Shown here one piece after another: positions 33,001-45,960 of a DNA stretch of 64,000 bases. The DNA comes from Pterois miles (Eukaryota > Chordata > Actinopteri > Perciformes > Scorpaenidae), in contig CAMQGK010000058.1 of assembly GCA_947000775.1 (NCBI GenBank), forward strand, positions 2,982,001 through 3,046,000, read 5' to 3'. Both the position numbers and the translations under genes were made by a program. Numbering within the stretch: position 1 is the stretch's first letter; the number at the start of each line of letters is the position of its first letter. The notes beneath the pieces are model-generated. The model was not told the origin of the DNA, ran no database searches, and saw only the letters and a list, made by a program, of their open reading frames with translations.

Positions 33001-36000
33001 TCATCAGCGCTCCCATCCTTCCATAACATCAGTTCTAATCGACCAGATATATTCTGCTCTCTGTGGTCAGCGGGTCAGTTTTAAATATCAGAGTAGTGCA
33101 AACAGAAACAGCCACAGAGATCTGGGAAGAGCTGCAGGCGACAGGCTCTTAATGACCAGCACAACGCCAACATGTCATCAAGGGGAGCAGCTAGACTTTG
33201 CTGTGTGCAGTCCAAGGGGAAACACTTTTACAGAGTCAGTGCAGGCGGCATTGTGCTTCTTTCAAAACTGCTGCAAATTAGTTGAATATTCTTGTGTTTT
33301 TTGGAGACAGAGTTGTGTAGGAGGCCACTGGATGTCTTACACTGTGACCGGTGGACTACTTCAGTGGGTTTATATGAACCCAATGTGACCAACATATAAG
33401 TGTGTAATCCATTACAATCCAGCTCTACTTACTTATGTTTAGACATGCCAGTGTAACAAGTAACAGCAATTTACAGTGAAGTCAGTTAGCACTAGGGCTG
33501 CACAATTAATTAAAACTGTTGTTAATCAAATCAAGCTCCTCCTGAAATAACAGCCACCGGCCGGTGATTGAGATGTTTTAGCTTCATTTTTGGGTATAGA
33601 TATTATCTACACAACCAATGTGTTTATGACTAAATTTAGAGTATAAAACTGGTTTTCTAGCTCTTACTGTAGCTAATCCTGGGGCAGGACTGCCGGTCGC
33701 CATGGAAACTGCTGGGTAATTGCTCTCTGTGGGAGGGCAGATGAAGAGGTGACCTCTCCAGGGGGCAGCAGTGCTCTCCTCCACCTCCACCACCTCGGCT
33801 GTCGCTCCCTGCCCTTTACCTGCCGCTGTAACACTGTTGATGCGAGAGTCAAGGTGAAAGAGGGATTTTTACATCACTATATGAATTATTGTAACGGTGG
33901 TTCATCTCCTGTATATCTTTGTTTTGTCCATCTGTGGTGCTGTGAAGTTACTACTGAGGGGTCGGTGTTGTGTGGCGTTCAGTGCCTCAGTCTTTGGACC
34001 GGTTTTGTCTCCACATGGTGTGCCATGTCAGACTCAACTCTCTTTTTGAATGGCTGCCCTTTGTTAATGTGAACATTCTTTCCCTGCTAATGCTGTGAAC
34101 ATGCAATGGAAATGAACCAGTTTCTCTCGTGAATAAAGGAAAACCCTCACAAGAGTGGCTGACCTACACTGTGCCAGTTCATTTTCTGATTTCCATCATA
34201 TGAAACCTCACAATCACATCCTGAACACAAACTAAACCAAGACTGTTCGCTGTGTCCCTGAAGAACAAATCATTCCAATGAATGAGGGGAAAACTTTTTA
34301 CTCTTTGCTGCCACGTACAGCCAGCTCTGTTTCTGAGACATCAACCCTCTGAGAACTTATCGCTCATCACTGGATCTTCAATAGTTAGTTCAGATTGTGA
34401 ATGAAGCACATCCAAGGTTTTGAAGGAAATTTCTGCCACTTCATGACTTTCACCTCGCTATGGGGCGGCAGTTTGGCCATCAAGTTTGGCTGTGCCTGTA
34501 TGTAGAGCCGCAACCAGCTGCAATGAATAATTGATAAGCTGTCAACTAATAAATGAATCACCAACTAGTGATAGTGTACTATTTCTGGATCTTTACTCCT
34601 CCATGACAGTAAACTGAATATCTTTAAGTTCTGGACTAGGCGAGACATTTGAGGACGTCATCTTTATGACTTTAGGAAACACTGATTCATATTTTTCACT
34701 GTTTCCTTTTATTAAATATAATAATAATATCAACATTAATATCAGATGGTGATCCCAGTCGCTTCCACACAGAGAGACATACAGCTGATTAATTAAACGG
34801 ATCGGTACTCCGTATCGGCTGATATCCACACAAAGCGATCGTATCAGGACGGAAGAAGTTGCATCGGTGCGTCCCTTTATTTAACAACTGCAGAAACGTG
34901 TGCTTCATTCATCATATCACTAATTAATATTCTTATATTAACAATTAATCAAATTACTGTTAATGCTGCTGGTAGTGACCAACTGGCTGAAAATGAAGCC
35001 AACGAGGTGCCAAAAACTGTAGTTCCTTTAATGCCATCTTGAGACTGGCTTCAGAAGTGAGTCAGTCCCCACTGACCTCCATACTATGATGCACAGCTTT
35101 ACAGCAGAAATAAACATGTTTACGGCCTGGCACAAAAACGGTTTTAATCTCTATAGCTAATTTCCCCATTCATGAGAACTGTACGGGGGTGAACTTCTGT
35201 ACAACTCACCTGTTTAAATTATTTTAAGGCTTAAAGTTACAGTATGCATAATTAATTAAGGGCTTGGCCACTTTGAGTGACAGGTCACTCGCTGCGTTGT
35301 TCAGCGTTGGGTCGCACTAAAAGTCAGCTTTTTTCCAGTAGACACGTTTTGCTTTAAGCCTGTTTTTCCATCAGCCACAATTTGCTTCCTAATTAATATC
35401 ACGGTTCACATCATCCAGCGGTCTTTTGTTGTTCATCTGAAAGTACTGCAGTGCTACGACAGAGATCTGGTTGAAAACCGGCAAATTGGAAATTTATTTA
35501 GTAAACCAGCTTAACTCGGCTGACTGCTTCATTTCCACTTTAACACTAGTGTCTGACATTATTTAACTCCTTTAGGGGTAGTTAGGGGTGTGAGGTGTGA
35601 GAATGGGTCTATTATTAGGTTCTGAATGGAAAAAAAAAAAACTAATTAGGAGGAAACACAAACACAGCAGCCAAGAATAGGCCAGAGCCGGTGGACCCTT
35701 ACATTATCTGGCTCATCTTTATTTCATATACTGCTGCGTCTCCTCATTTACACCTCCTCTTATCGCAAAGTGGCAGTGGGGCTGTAGCAGGCTGTTGGGG
35801 TGCTGAGGAAAAATCGACTGACAAGGGCTTTACAGGAAATACTGTAGATGTTATGGAGGATATTGGAGCGGAAACAAGCCTGTGATGTTTGTGCTGATTG
35901 TCGTGAAACTGGAGAAAATGTAATTAGTGAAAGCTGCCACACTGCAGACAGAGAAGATGCTCTGAGAAAGGTCGCTGATTGAAATGTTTGCACTCCTCTA

Positions 36001-36665
36001 AATAAATGATGGGAATGGGAGTGGCACTGGAGCGCAGGAGCCTTTCTATACGATGGACACCAAAATGGTTTTGTCCAGCTGAATTCCTGCTTCTATTTAA
36101 GGCCAAAGAATGATATATTGTCCTACTGTCCTACATCAGGGACCAATCACGTCTTTTCCTTTGTCCTGCTAATGAATTGGCACACATACTAAATGGTGTA
36201 GCGCACACATGACCCACAATCTACAAGATGCAACAGGATTTAAGCCATAGAGGAGAAAAACTTAACCCCTGCATCCCCATCCCACAGCCCTCTGTGCAGG
36301 AGCCCAAAACAATCAATAGGAGTCACGAGTGCAGAAAAGGACCAGAGCCCTCAATGGCTTCCCACCCACAAGAAGGTACACTCAAGCCGGAGGTACCACT
36401 ACCAGGGAATGAAAACCTGCAGAAAGAACAAACCATGTTTGAAAAATCACCGTTTCTCTACATTACACAGCAGCTCACTTTACCTCCTTCCATCAGTGAC
36501 CTGGGTAGGAGCATTGGAAGTGGCCACCAGACCTCGTGGTCGTACGCCCCCACCAGACCGTTGCAGTTTTATTAGTCGATGTCTGTCCAAAATATCATCA
36601 CTTCATCATTTTATCCTTTTAGATATTTGTGTAAAGCTGCCATAGTTATCATAGGAATTCTTGAG
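30006..36665. other. APBA1 intron 1, mostly unique
   Basis: Fragments of hAT-like ends occur near 33494 (CTAGGGCTGCACAATTAATT), 34504-34740 and 34790-34880 (ATCGGTACTCCGTATCGGC). A GC-richer block at 33670-33840 has no clear frame. The 115-codon plus frame at 36228-36575 has no recognisable domain. Regulatory elements may be present but cannot be called from one sequence. Confidence 0.45.
34504..34740 (+). repeat. hAT-like MITE fragment
   Basis: Begins TAGAGCCGCAACCAG with ATTGATAAG and a TTTAGGAAACACTGAT block, like the left part of the intact short element at 63324-63597. The right end was not located. Confidence 0.5.
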
Positions 36666-36860
36666 TTGTGGTGTTCTGTAAGGTCACAGTGACCTTTACC
36701 TTTGACCACTACCATCTAAACAGTTCATCCTTGAGTCCAAGTGGACGTTTGTACCAAATTTGAAGAAATTCCCTCCAGGCGCTCCTAAGAAGTTCATGAG
36801 AGTGGACCGTACAAACATAGGGACGAACGGACGGACAACCTGAAATCATAATGCCGTGGA
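36666..36860 (+). repeat. Dispersed repeat D, copy 2
   Basis: Carries GGTCACAGTGACCTTTACC, TTCATCCTTGAGTCCAAGTG, GACGTTTGTACCAAATTTGA and a GGACGAACGGACGGACAACC end. Shares its core with 9641-9760. Recurrent in fish genomes. Confidence 0.65.
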
Positions 36861-37519
36861 CATTAGGCTCGTCATGGTAGTCGGTGCTACCGGTGTTACA
36901 CGGTGGTCGGACACACCGATTACATTACATACCCATTACGTTGTTTTTTTTTACAGAAATAAAACCCATTTAGTTCATGTTGGCTTATCAGCACCATGTT
37001 ATCAATAAGGCCGGACGACGGACGCTACAAACTGACAGTGAATGTATCTGCTCCATACGGAGTCTCACAGATCAGCAGGTTTCATATTACACTGGATGAG
37101 AGACGGTTGACAGACAAGACGATGGCGAAGAATTTGAAAAGCAAATGAGCCTATTTGGCAGTATTTCAGATTTAAACCCAATGCTGTGAGGGAACCATTA
37201 CGTTAATGAGTTAATGGCTGTGGGGAGGACGGCGCGGTCACAGCCGGTGGGAGAGGCGGAGCAGCACTGGGTGGAAACCTGCAGCCCTGCAGCGAAAGCT
37301 GGACCGGAGAGGCCAGACACACCACCACCCAACATTAAAGGTCAATGTAAGCACTCTACACATACTGACCATCTACTTTTCTAGTAAAATGTCCGGTGTA
37401 ATCAGTAACACCAATGTCACAAATTTATTAACCGGTAGGAAAATTTCCTCACCGTCACATCCCTCCCAGCCACAGCTGCTGCGGAGGCATAAAAACACAA
37501 CAGCACTGTCTCTAGTCAA

Positions 37520-37700
37520 ACAATGGCTCTGCGGTGCTGTTGTAGCTCTCTTGGAGGCAGATGGTGGTGGATGCCCCAGTACCGAGGCCGAGTCCTCGCC
37601 ACAGCGGCCCCGAGTTCAAATCCAATCTGGGCCCTTTGCTGCATGTCTTCCTCTCTGTCGCCCCTCTCCATTACTGTCTCTCTCACTAAAAAATAAAAAA
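37520..37700 (+). repeat. tRNA-derived SINE
   Basis: Contains a box-B-like GAGTTCAAATCC (near 37612) after CGGCCCC, then CCCTTTGCTGCATGTCTTCC and a pyrimidine-rich tail ending in AAAAAATAAAAAAAAA. This matches the common percomorph tRNA-type SINE layout. Box A is degenerate. Confidence 0.65.
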
Positions 37701-38001
37701 AAAATCTCCACCAGAAACATCCACATCGATCTTCCCTTTGTATTTAGCAATAAAGAAACAAAACTCCGGAGCCACGTCTGCCAGTAGAGGACCTGCAGTT
37801 GGAGGCACTATCACTGCTACACCACCCAGTCGTCAGCTCAGTCCTGCAGGCTGATTTCAGATGTAGGACCATAAGAGGCCGATCACACCGAGGCGCGAAG
37901 CTCCAGGTGGACACTTTAAAAATACTCTGGCAAAGAGCGTCAGGCAAAACCACGATGCGCCTGAGGTTGCATTTGCAACCAAGCAATTAACAGGAAAATA
38001 G

Positions 38002-38278
38002 TCTCAGTGTCTCTCTGTCTCTCCCTGTCTCTTTGTCTCTCTCTGTCTCTCTCGGTCTCTATGTCTCTTTCTCTCTCTCGGTCTCTATGTCTCTTTGTCT
38101 CTCCCTGTCTCTCTGTCTCTCTCTGTCTCTTTGACTCTCTTTGTCTCTCTCTGTCTCTTTGTCTCTCTCGGTCTCTATGTCTCTTTGTCTCTCCCTGTCT
38201 CTCTGTCTCTCTCTGTCTCTCTGTCTCTTTGTCTCTCACTGTCTCGTTGTCTCTCTGTCTCTCTCTGTCTCTGTGTCT
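38002..38278 (+). repeat. CTGTCTCT-type tandem repeat
   Basis: Imperfect array of CTCTCTGTCTCT units with TTTGTCTCT, CCCTGTCTCT and CGGTCTCTATGT variants. Its frames on both strands (Leu/Ser-rich, or Arg/Glu-rich) are artefacts of the repeat. Confidence 0.95.
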
Positions 38279-38490
38279 ACATGAAACTATCGTGACGAGC
38301 TATGACTTTGTCCTTTCCTCTCACGTTCTCTGTAGCGCTCACAGTCCAACAGCTAACTAGCTAGCTAGCATCTACTGGTATCAGCAGGAAGTGGTAAGTA
38401 GTAAAGCCCGCCTCTCGCGATTTGACTGACAGCCTGGGCCAAGTGTTGAATGGTGTGAATCTATGTGTACATGTGCTAATATGCACTCAC

Positions 38491-38526
38491 CCAGGCGTTT
38501 TCATCAGGATGGATAACTTGGGAAGG
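38491..38526 (-). other. Exon-like 36-nt segment in APBA1 intron 1
   Basis: On the minus strand a pyrimidine-rich acceptor (TCTTCTTTCTTATCCCAG) precedes 36 nt and a near-consensus donor TGG|GTGAGT follows. The segment is open in phase 0 (PSQVIHPDENAW) but lies 5' of the APBA1 start codon, so if used by APBA1 it would be leader sequence. It may be a leader microexon, an exon of an alternative 5' end, or a chance pairing of splice sites. Confidence 0.35.
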
Positions 38527-40538
38527 CTGGGATAAGAAAGAAGACATTATTATAGATGAACGTATTAGAAGATGTGACAGTCATTATTTATCACATTCAC
38601 TACTTTCTCCCCCTTTAGTCACAGGGTTAACCCCGTCATGACGCACTCACAGTTGGGAGTCCAGTAGAGTTTTCCTCAGAGGAAACGTATTGTTGTCTGG
38701 GACTATGGAAATTATTTGAAACAGTATGGAGACACCGTCTGGGTGAAAGACTGACTAACGGACGGTCCTGAAGGAATTATATATTCAGTAATATCCGGAA
38801 CGAAATGCCTGTTGATGCGCAGAAGGAACTGTGTACAATAATGAAGCAAAACAACATGTTTGATGTGCACATACGCACCGAGGGTTCTGTGTTGTGTAGC
38901 AGCAGATCTGCCGTGTCGGTGTGTAATTGTGGCACTGTGGATAGAGAACTACAGCGGGATGCGCCATGCTGGCTCTATATACTGCACACATTAATTATAA
39001 ATGATAACAAAAACAATATTTGTATATGTAAATAAAGCATATATTATTATTTCAATTGTAGTGAAAACCAGGACATTTGAGTGTTTTGGACAGTCTGGTC
39101 CGTGTATTTTATGCACGCATGCAAAATAGGGTTGAGATGACCGATTTTCCCCACAGCATTCTTCCAGTCTCCCCTCCGTTCTTCAAGTCAAGTGAGTTTA
39201 GAACTGTGTAATTTACACAGTTACTGCAGTCAAGAGCTGTAGGTGGCTGAATGTAAAACCAACCATCACACAATGCAACAGCCGGGCTGACAGAAAGGCA
39301 GTAGTCCATATGGAGACCTGAGCCGCTGCTCCACGATAATTTAGCTTTCAGTATATTTTGGAACAACTGGTTTCACTCATCTGTCAAGTTAATGTCACCA
39401 GTTAATGATCAGGATTGTTTTTTATACGTTTTTTATATGTTTTTTACTCAGCATAAAAACAATGCTGCGTAAAGCAGAGGCACATTCTAGCATCCCTTCA
39501 AATCTAAGTCTGTTTCACTGATCTATGATGATAACAGCGACAGGCAGCTCATCTAATCAGCCTGCATCTTGAATCCATCAAAACATATTTGACCACCACA
39601 AACAAAATGTCCTCCGATGTGTTTCAGCCTCTACACTACTTCACAGCAGACAATGACTGTGCTTTTAGAGGTGAACTAGTTGCCTCAGGCTGCCTTTAAT
39701 GCTCAAGGAGGCAGAAATTTACATCCTCAAATGGATTCAGCCTGTTACCATTTCCTGTATTTACCTAACCTGAGTGGAGGACTAGATGGCCTCTCAGGAG
39801 AAATCCAGTCTCTGCTCACTGATTCGCACACCAGCAGGAACAAATAGAGATGCTATTTGCCGGCGGCAAAGGGCTCCTTTACCATGTCTGCCGAGACGTC
39901 CACTTATTATATCCTCCTATTGTCCGAGCAGGCGGCTGACTGCAGGCTGCCACAGCCTCTGTCCACTGACTCAGACACAAAGGCCAGAGACAAACAGGCT
40001 GAAAACACAGATAGCGGGCAGGCGTGGAGCTGTCTGCTTGTTGCTGGCCACTGAATGGACATCCAACCAAACAGCAAACTGCAACACTGAGGATCTGGGA
40101 AGAAAAAGGACAGTGATTTTCTAAAGATACCCTCATCATTCAGAGGTGATGCCTTGAGCTCAAGGAACGGGCATAAAATATTCAGTAAGCGGCAATTTAT
40201 CATTATATAAAGTATATCACTACAACAACAGTATCTGCTAGGGGAACACGGGCCAAATATGCATAACCTGTTTATGCTCCACACATGGTGACGCTGCGCC
40301 AAAAGTGGCAATTAAAGGTACTATTGATAACACTGATAACACTTAGCCACTAAACTTTGCATTCTCCCCACTCTGCTGTTACCTTGCATTCGCTTCACAA
40401 CTAGTGGTTGCCAGTTCATTGCACAACCTGCATATTTTATGGTCAAATGGATTTAGACTCAGACAGTCATGTCAAGTGATGAATCTAAAATAGTAGAGTA
40501 ATGAAGTCATTTTGTATCATGTGGCTATAGGTCTGCAT

Positions 40539-40541
<3 letters not shown>
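38527..40541. other. APBA1 intron 1, nothing recognised
   Basis: No repeats beyond short AT runs. Frames at 39786-40139 overlap on both strands and look like chance. Confidence 0.45.

Positions 40542-40592
<51 letters not shown>
40542..40592. repeat. (GT)n microsatellite
   Basis: GT dinucleotide tract of about 51 bp. Confidence 0.98.
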
Positions 40593-40593
<1 letters not shown>

Positions 40594-40887
40594 CGCAGCA
40601 CACACACCCCTCGACACCTGTTCTAGCAGTGGAGGATTGTTAAACACGCTTAATTCAAACTCAACAGAAACAAAATAAAACCAACCAAACTGTCTTGGTC
40701 AGTCTTTCCAACAATCACCTACTCTGGTCTGGTTGAAAAAAAAAAACTTATTTCCCTTATAAGTTAACCAGTCGGCCACATCTTCTTCATACACTGTCTG
40801 AGGGAAATATGGCGTTGTTAGCTGGATGAAACAGTCTATTGCTTATGTAGCTCCTCAGGGACTGAAGCTGTTGTGACAACACATTAA

Positions 40888-41747
40888 AGGTCTTACTGAT
40901 AACATTTTTTTGTAGAAGAAAGGTACTGAATAAAAGTATGGCTTTTCCTGGAAAAAAAATCATATTATTTTTCAAATTTTGGCGGGTCCAAAATGAATGT
41001 TTTTTTTTTTTTAATCTCTGTGGAAGATATGACATTTGGCTCCCACTAACAAGGCTTGTGAGCCAACAGTATGATGATGTTAGTATCACATGGTGTCTCT
41101 GAGTCGTCAGTGTGGAAAGAAACAGATAAATGGCTGAGATTGACGGTAAGTGCCTGGCAATGACTTGTTGTGAAGTAAATGCAATGGAACAGAGGAGGGA
41201 GAACGCAACATCTAGTGGCTGAATGTTAATAACACCTTTAAGGTTGTGAAGACTATGGCTGATGATAGTTGTTGCCGGTTTTGTTTAAATATGCTACGGT
41301 CATTGTTTGGACGATTAAACTAAGATAGCTAACGTGCTAACCTCAGTTGTCACTTATTGTCAAGGTTAAATATTCATATATCATGCAGCCTGATGGAGTC
41401 GCAGAGTCAGTGAGGCCAGGCAGCCTCCTTTTATCACTGAGCACACTTCTCTCCACAATAACTGGCAACTTGATCGCTGACGACACGAGGCAGCCTGTGA
41501 TACCAACGTCGTCATACTATTGGCTCACAAGCCTTGTTGAAGTGGGAACCACACATCAGCTGTATTTCCTCAGAGATGAACAAAACATTCATTCTGACTC
41601 CATCAAAACTATCTGAAATGATTAATTCACAACCATAATATTTTTCAAGAAAAGCCATACTTTAATTCAACATATTTCTAAAAGCTCTGTGGATGTATTA
41701 TTTTTTAAATATTATTCATTTACTTAAAAGTATTTTCACAAAGACCT
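40888..41747. mobile_element. Long-armed inverted-repeat (foldback) element with TTAA flanks
   Basis: Starts AGGTCTTACTG after TTAA (40884-40887) and ends AAAGACCT before TTAA (41748-41751). Arms are long and imperfect: CAAGGCTTGTGAGCCAACAG (near 41050) pairs with CTATTGGCTCACAAGCCTTG (near 41517), and AAAGTATGGCTTTTC (near 40935) with GAAAAGCCATACTTT (near 41649). TTAA flanks are the piggyBac target; that class is tentative. Confidence 0.55.
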
Positions 41748-41776
41748 TTAAGTCCAGCCATCTACTTTATTATATT

Positions 41777-42428
41777 ACCGTACTTTCTGGACTATAAGGT
41801 GCACTTAAAATCCTTAAATTTTCTCAAAAATCAACAGTGTGCCTTATAATACAGTGCAGCGTATATATGAAGTCTAGTTGTGCATACTGACCTCCTCAAA
41901 CCAATTTTATGTGGTACAGGCGCTAAAAAAATCTGTCAAAATGTTTTATTATGAGTTTGGTAAGCTTCAAAGCTGCACCACTGGATGGATTGTCGGAGCA
42001 TTACGGTAACAGTCAGGCACCTCGCGGAGTAATACTACTGTTACTGTGGTTCGACAGATAGGCACCGTAACATTATCATGTGTGTGTAAGAAGCCAAAAT
42101 GGCAGCTATGAAGAGACATGCTGACGAAGCGGATTTCAAGCTCAAGGCTATCAGTCACGCAGCAGAACATGGGAATAGAGCAGCGGAGAGAGAATTTAAT
42201 ATTAATGAATCAATGGTACAGAAGTAGACGAAGCAAGAAGATGACCTGCGCAATGTAAAGAAGACCAAACAGAGTTTCAGAGGGAACAAAGCGAGACGGC
42301 CACAGTTCGAGGACAAAATTGAACAGTGGGTTATTCAACAGAGAGCAGCAGGTAGAAGCATCTCTACAGTTTCTATTCGATTAAAGGCAGCAGCGGTAGC
42401 GCTTGACATGAAAATCAGCGACTTTTGA
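41777..42428 (+). mobile_element. Pogo/Tc1-mariner-like element, 5' part with transposase start
   Basis: Opens ACCGTACTTTCTGGACTATA, like the copy at 9414-9640, then continues into a transposase N-terminus. The 3' part and right terminus were not found. Confidence 0.7.
42099..42428 (+). pseudogene. Pogo-like transposase N-terminal fragment
   Basis: From ATG 42099 the frame encodes MAAMKRHADEADFKLKAISH, then AAEHGNRAAEREFNINESMV, and later KARRPQFEDKIEQWV and GRSISTVSIRLKA. The first part has the look of a Brinker-type DNA-binding helix-turn-helix and the second of a CENP-B-type helix-turn-helix, the usual N-terminus of pogo-family transposases. A TAG at 42225-42227 interrupts the frame and it ends at TGA 42426-42428 before the DDE catalytic region. 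Not functional. Family named from motif appearance. Confidence 0.7.
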
Positions 42429-42615
42429 GGATGACTGATAAGTCACAAAAGTGGTCCATGATGAGGGCCACTTTTGCTGAAAATATTTGTGTATGTGATT
42501 AACTCCGATACTGACACTGATACTAATCTGGCACTTCAACCATAACTGCATGACAGATTTTAAATTGTGTTTTAGATATTTATTACCTATTTTTTCAGAA
42601 AGCAATCCTCTACTC

Positions 42616-43362
42616 CAGGGGTGTCAAACTCATTTTCATCCCGGGCCACATCAGCATCATGGTTCCCCTCAAAGGGCCAGTTGTAACTGTAAGACTATAA
42701 TATCTACTCTAGATCATTTTATAAAATTGCCTCTGAATTTGATTAGTATTAGTTTTAGTAATACTATATTTAATAACTAGCCCTGACGACAAAAAGTTAC
42801 TTTTTTTAAATTCAGGGCTTGATTCCCAGAATTGTACATTTACATCAGCCAGCGGCGACTTTGTGCAGGCGGGATTCATTCAGACTGGATGCGGAGGGGT
42901 GAACAGAGACTGCAGCTAGGAGGGACTGCTGATGAGGACCGGGCCCCCTATGAGACCTCTGGGACCGGGGAGGGGTCCACGGCAGCACCCGCTGCTCATT
43001 GAGAAGAGGAAGAACGATATCTGCTTTCTCCATAACACCAGAAAAACTCGTTAGATTTGGCGCTAATTTCTTTTTTGAAAGACTCGCTAGAGGAGTCTGA
43101 AAACTGGCTAAATATAGCGACTAAGTCGCTAAGTAGGCGTCACAGCGCTGTTGCTGGAAACCGCTGATACTGAGACGCTACAGTGCGCATATCACAAAAT
43201 CGAGATGCATTGTGGGATATGCAGTTTAAAGACAGAGTACTTCTGTGAAGCGGCATAGAACTGAATGATATGCATTCTATATTCTTTGCAAGCCCTCGCG
43301 GGCCACATAAAGTGAGGTGGCGGGCCGGATTTGGCCCGCAGGCCTTGAGTTTGACACCTGTG
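42616..43362 (+). mobile_element. hAT-type non-autonomous element, CAGGGGTGTCAAACTC ends
   Basis: Left end CAGGGGTGTCAAACTC; right end GAGTTTGACACCTGTG. The 8-bp duplication CTCTACTC (42608-42615 and 43363-43370) is perfect, so insertion is fairly young. Subterminal CGGGCCACAT and GCGGGCCGGATTTGGC repeats are typical of this fish hAT group. No transposase frame. Confidence 0.92.
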
Positions 43363-43370
43363 CTCTACTC

Positions 43371-45960
43371 CATGAAAACAGCTGAAAATGTGGATAGAAT
43401 AGATTTTGAGAAATTTGGGCTCAACTGTTTGGGCAGTCAACACCTTGCCATTAAATGCCATCTGTGTGGTTACCTGCTTAGCATGTTCAATTAGAAGCTG
43501 AGACTAGCAGACAATGCTTCACCACACAGCTAACACCACACTCCAAGACTACTGAACAGTAATCTGCCTTCATTCTGAGACACTGTGTGAGGTAGACTGT
43601 GTGATATGATGGGGAGTAGCTCCTGGAGCCCTGGGCCTTTCTGGATCCACTGTTCTTCATTCATCCATCACCTCACATTTGTCAGCAGCAGCGGGCTGAG
43701 GTTGTGTCAGCATCTTTATCACCTGAAAAAGTGCCTCCCTGGTGATGTTCTCACATGCACTAACGTTCAACCTCCCAGTCTGACATGTGAAGCCAGTGCA
43801 GAAGTGCCTTAAACTTGCAATCTTTCGAACAGCCAGCAGGGGGCGACTCCTCTGGTTGCAAAAAGAAGTATGATTGTATAGAAGTTTTTGAGAAAATGAG
43901 CCTACTTATCACTTGATTTATTACCTCAGTAAACATTATAAATGAGTTTATGGTCTCATCACTAGTTTCAAGTCTTCTTCAATGCAGCATGATGTTCATT
44001 TAGTAAGTTATGGTCCATTTAGAGTCTAATAGACCATAAAGCAGGGGATGCTTTAGGGCAGGGCTACCTTTTGACTGACAGATCGCTACCACGGCATTGT
44101 CTGGTCTGGGAGTTGTCCAGAATTTTAACCCTTTCACAGTGTTTTTTCAGTTCATGAAAGTTAACTCTAACTAGGGATGCTAATTATTATTATTATTTTT
44201 TTTAGAAAAGTTGACCAATAACTGACCCTATTTAACCGATTACTAACCGTTGACAGACAAGATTAGTACGTCTCATGTAGCGGTGCGCCAGCTGCAGTAT
44301 ATGAGCACAACACACAACTCAAGAGTCCCCAGTTCATCGGTCTGGGAGCGTTAGCGGCCACGGTCCTGCGTGTACACATGCAGCCACCTTCCCAGTAAAA
44401 GTCCGTCACCACCACCACATCATTCAGTTTAGCAGGTTGTCAGGCAATGGACTGTGTGTGTGTTTTTGCTACGTTAGCTGCTGCAGCTCTGCTGGTGGCT
44501 TCGTACCCACAGCTATCGCACACATGCCCGCTGTCAGCGAGTTTCCGACAGACCGCGTGTGTTGTGGGTTTGTTGGTGGTGTTATAGCTGTGAACATACC
44601 TGTAGCAGACAGTGTGTGTACAGTTTATTTGTTGGTGAATAAATGCTACGAGGCTACAGCTCCTCCATTCAAGCAAGTATCTTGCAACGCCGCCTCAGAC
44701 TCTCTTGTACCCCTACCCTCACACTGAGGACTCAACCACCAACCCAACGCAGTGTAACGTTAAACAAACATAACAAGGCTGCTGAATGAGAGAGGCGTCC
44801 GCCGTTACACACCGTGTCAACACTATCTCACTGTACCGCCAGCTGTACATGCATCTGTTTTGAAAGCGTGTTTGCACATTTTCTATTTCTCACATTACCA
44901 TTTTTAACTTTTGATCTTTCAAAATAAACCTGCTAAAGATCCATCTGTCTCCTGTTCCATCTGTTATCAAGAAACAAACCCAGCCCCAGTTCATTACACT
45001 ATCATGCAAGTAGCAAACTAAATGAAATATAAACTCATTTTACTACTTTTACATTATCCTACAGTTGCCACATGTCCAGCTGAAACACTTTAGTGGGTCT
45101 ACAAAGCAAATCTTTGCTGGGATGGTGGAGTGAGTGAAATATACATTTCAGTCTTCAGTAGTCTGATATATGATATATGATAAATGGTTAGTGTAGATGG
45201 ACATAGGAGAAAAGGGTCATGTTGATGAGTAGATACTGTAAATCTGTGTAGTATGTTTGCATGTAATACAGTTAAACATTTTATGAAGCTAAAAATGCTG
45301 TGTGTACTATGTTCACACTGTATCCCAAAAACATGCATCATTCTGTGACATTTTAGTGACTACGTCCACTTCTTGGTTCAAACTTTTGCAAGCGCTTGTT
45401 TCAGTTCAGTTTTTGGATCACACTGATGCACAGTTCAAATCAGCAGATACAATGACAAACTCAAATATATACAAACATGAGAAACCTGTAACTAGAAGAT
45501 AGAGATGAAGAGAAATCCATAAATCCATGGTCACTGATGACAGATGATGTTGGGAGGGGGTCATAACCAGCCAGAGTATCTGAATAAAAATCATTCCAGC
45601 ACACTGACACGTTTATGTTGAGTTAATGTTGCATTCACATCATGTGAAAGGAGCCATAGAAAAGGTTCCCATAGGGCTCATATCATGATGTCACTGGACA
45701 ACTGAAAATAGTATGGTGGCATACGCATCGACTGTCATGAGGAGGTAAAATAAAATTAGTTGAGTGCTGTGAGGCAGTGTTGGTTCGGTTTTCAGATTTC
45801 TTGTTTAGGGCCAGAATTCTACTCATAATCACTTCTTGGATGTTGGTGAACAACTTAAACAGGTGTATATGACGTACATGTGGAATACTGTACGTGCTTG
45901 CTGACTACACGTCCAAGTGGCACTTTGAGAGGCTGCACACCAGCAGGTGTGTAGAGCTCA
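43371..45960. other. APBA1 intron 1, mostly unique
   Basis: A hAT-like left end (CTAGGGATGCTAATTATTATT) is at about 44174, followed by a GTTGACCAATAACTGACCC stretch; its right end was not found. No gene recognised. Confidence 0.45.

Noticed and set aside
36228..36575. 115-codon plus-strand frame with Pro-rich composition
   Set aside because: No domain, no splice or promoter support, inside APBA1 intron 1 on the opposite strand; too weak to call.
38002..38360. 117-codon Ser/Leu-rich frame resembling a membrane protein
   Set aside because: Product of the CTGTCTCT tandem repeat.
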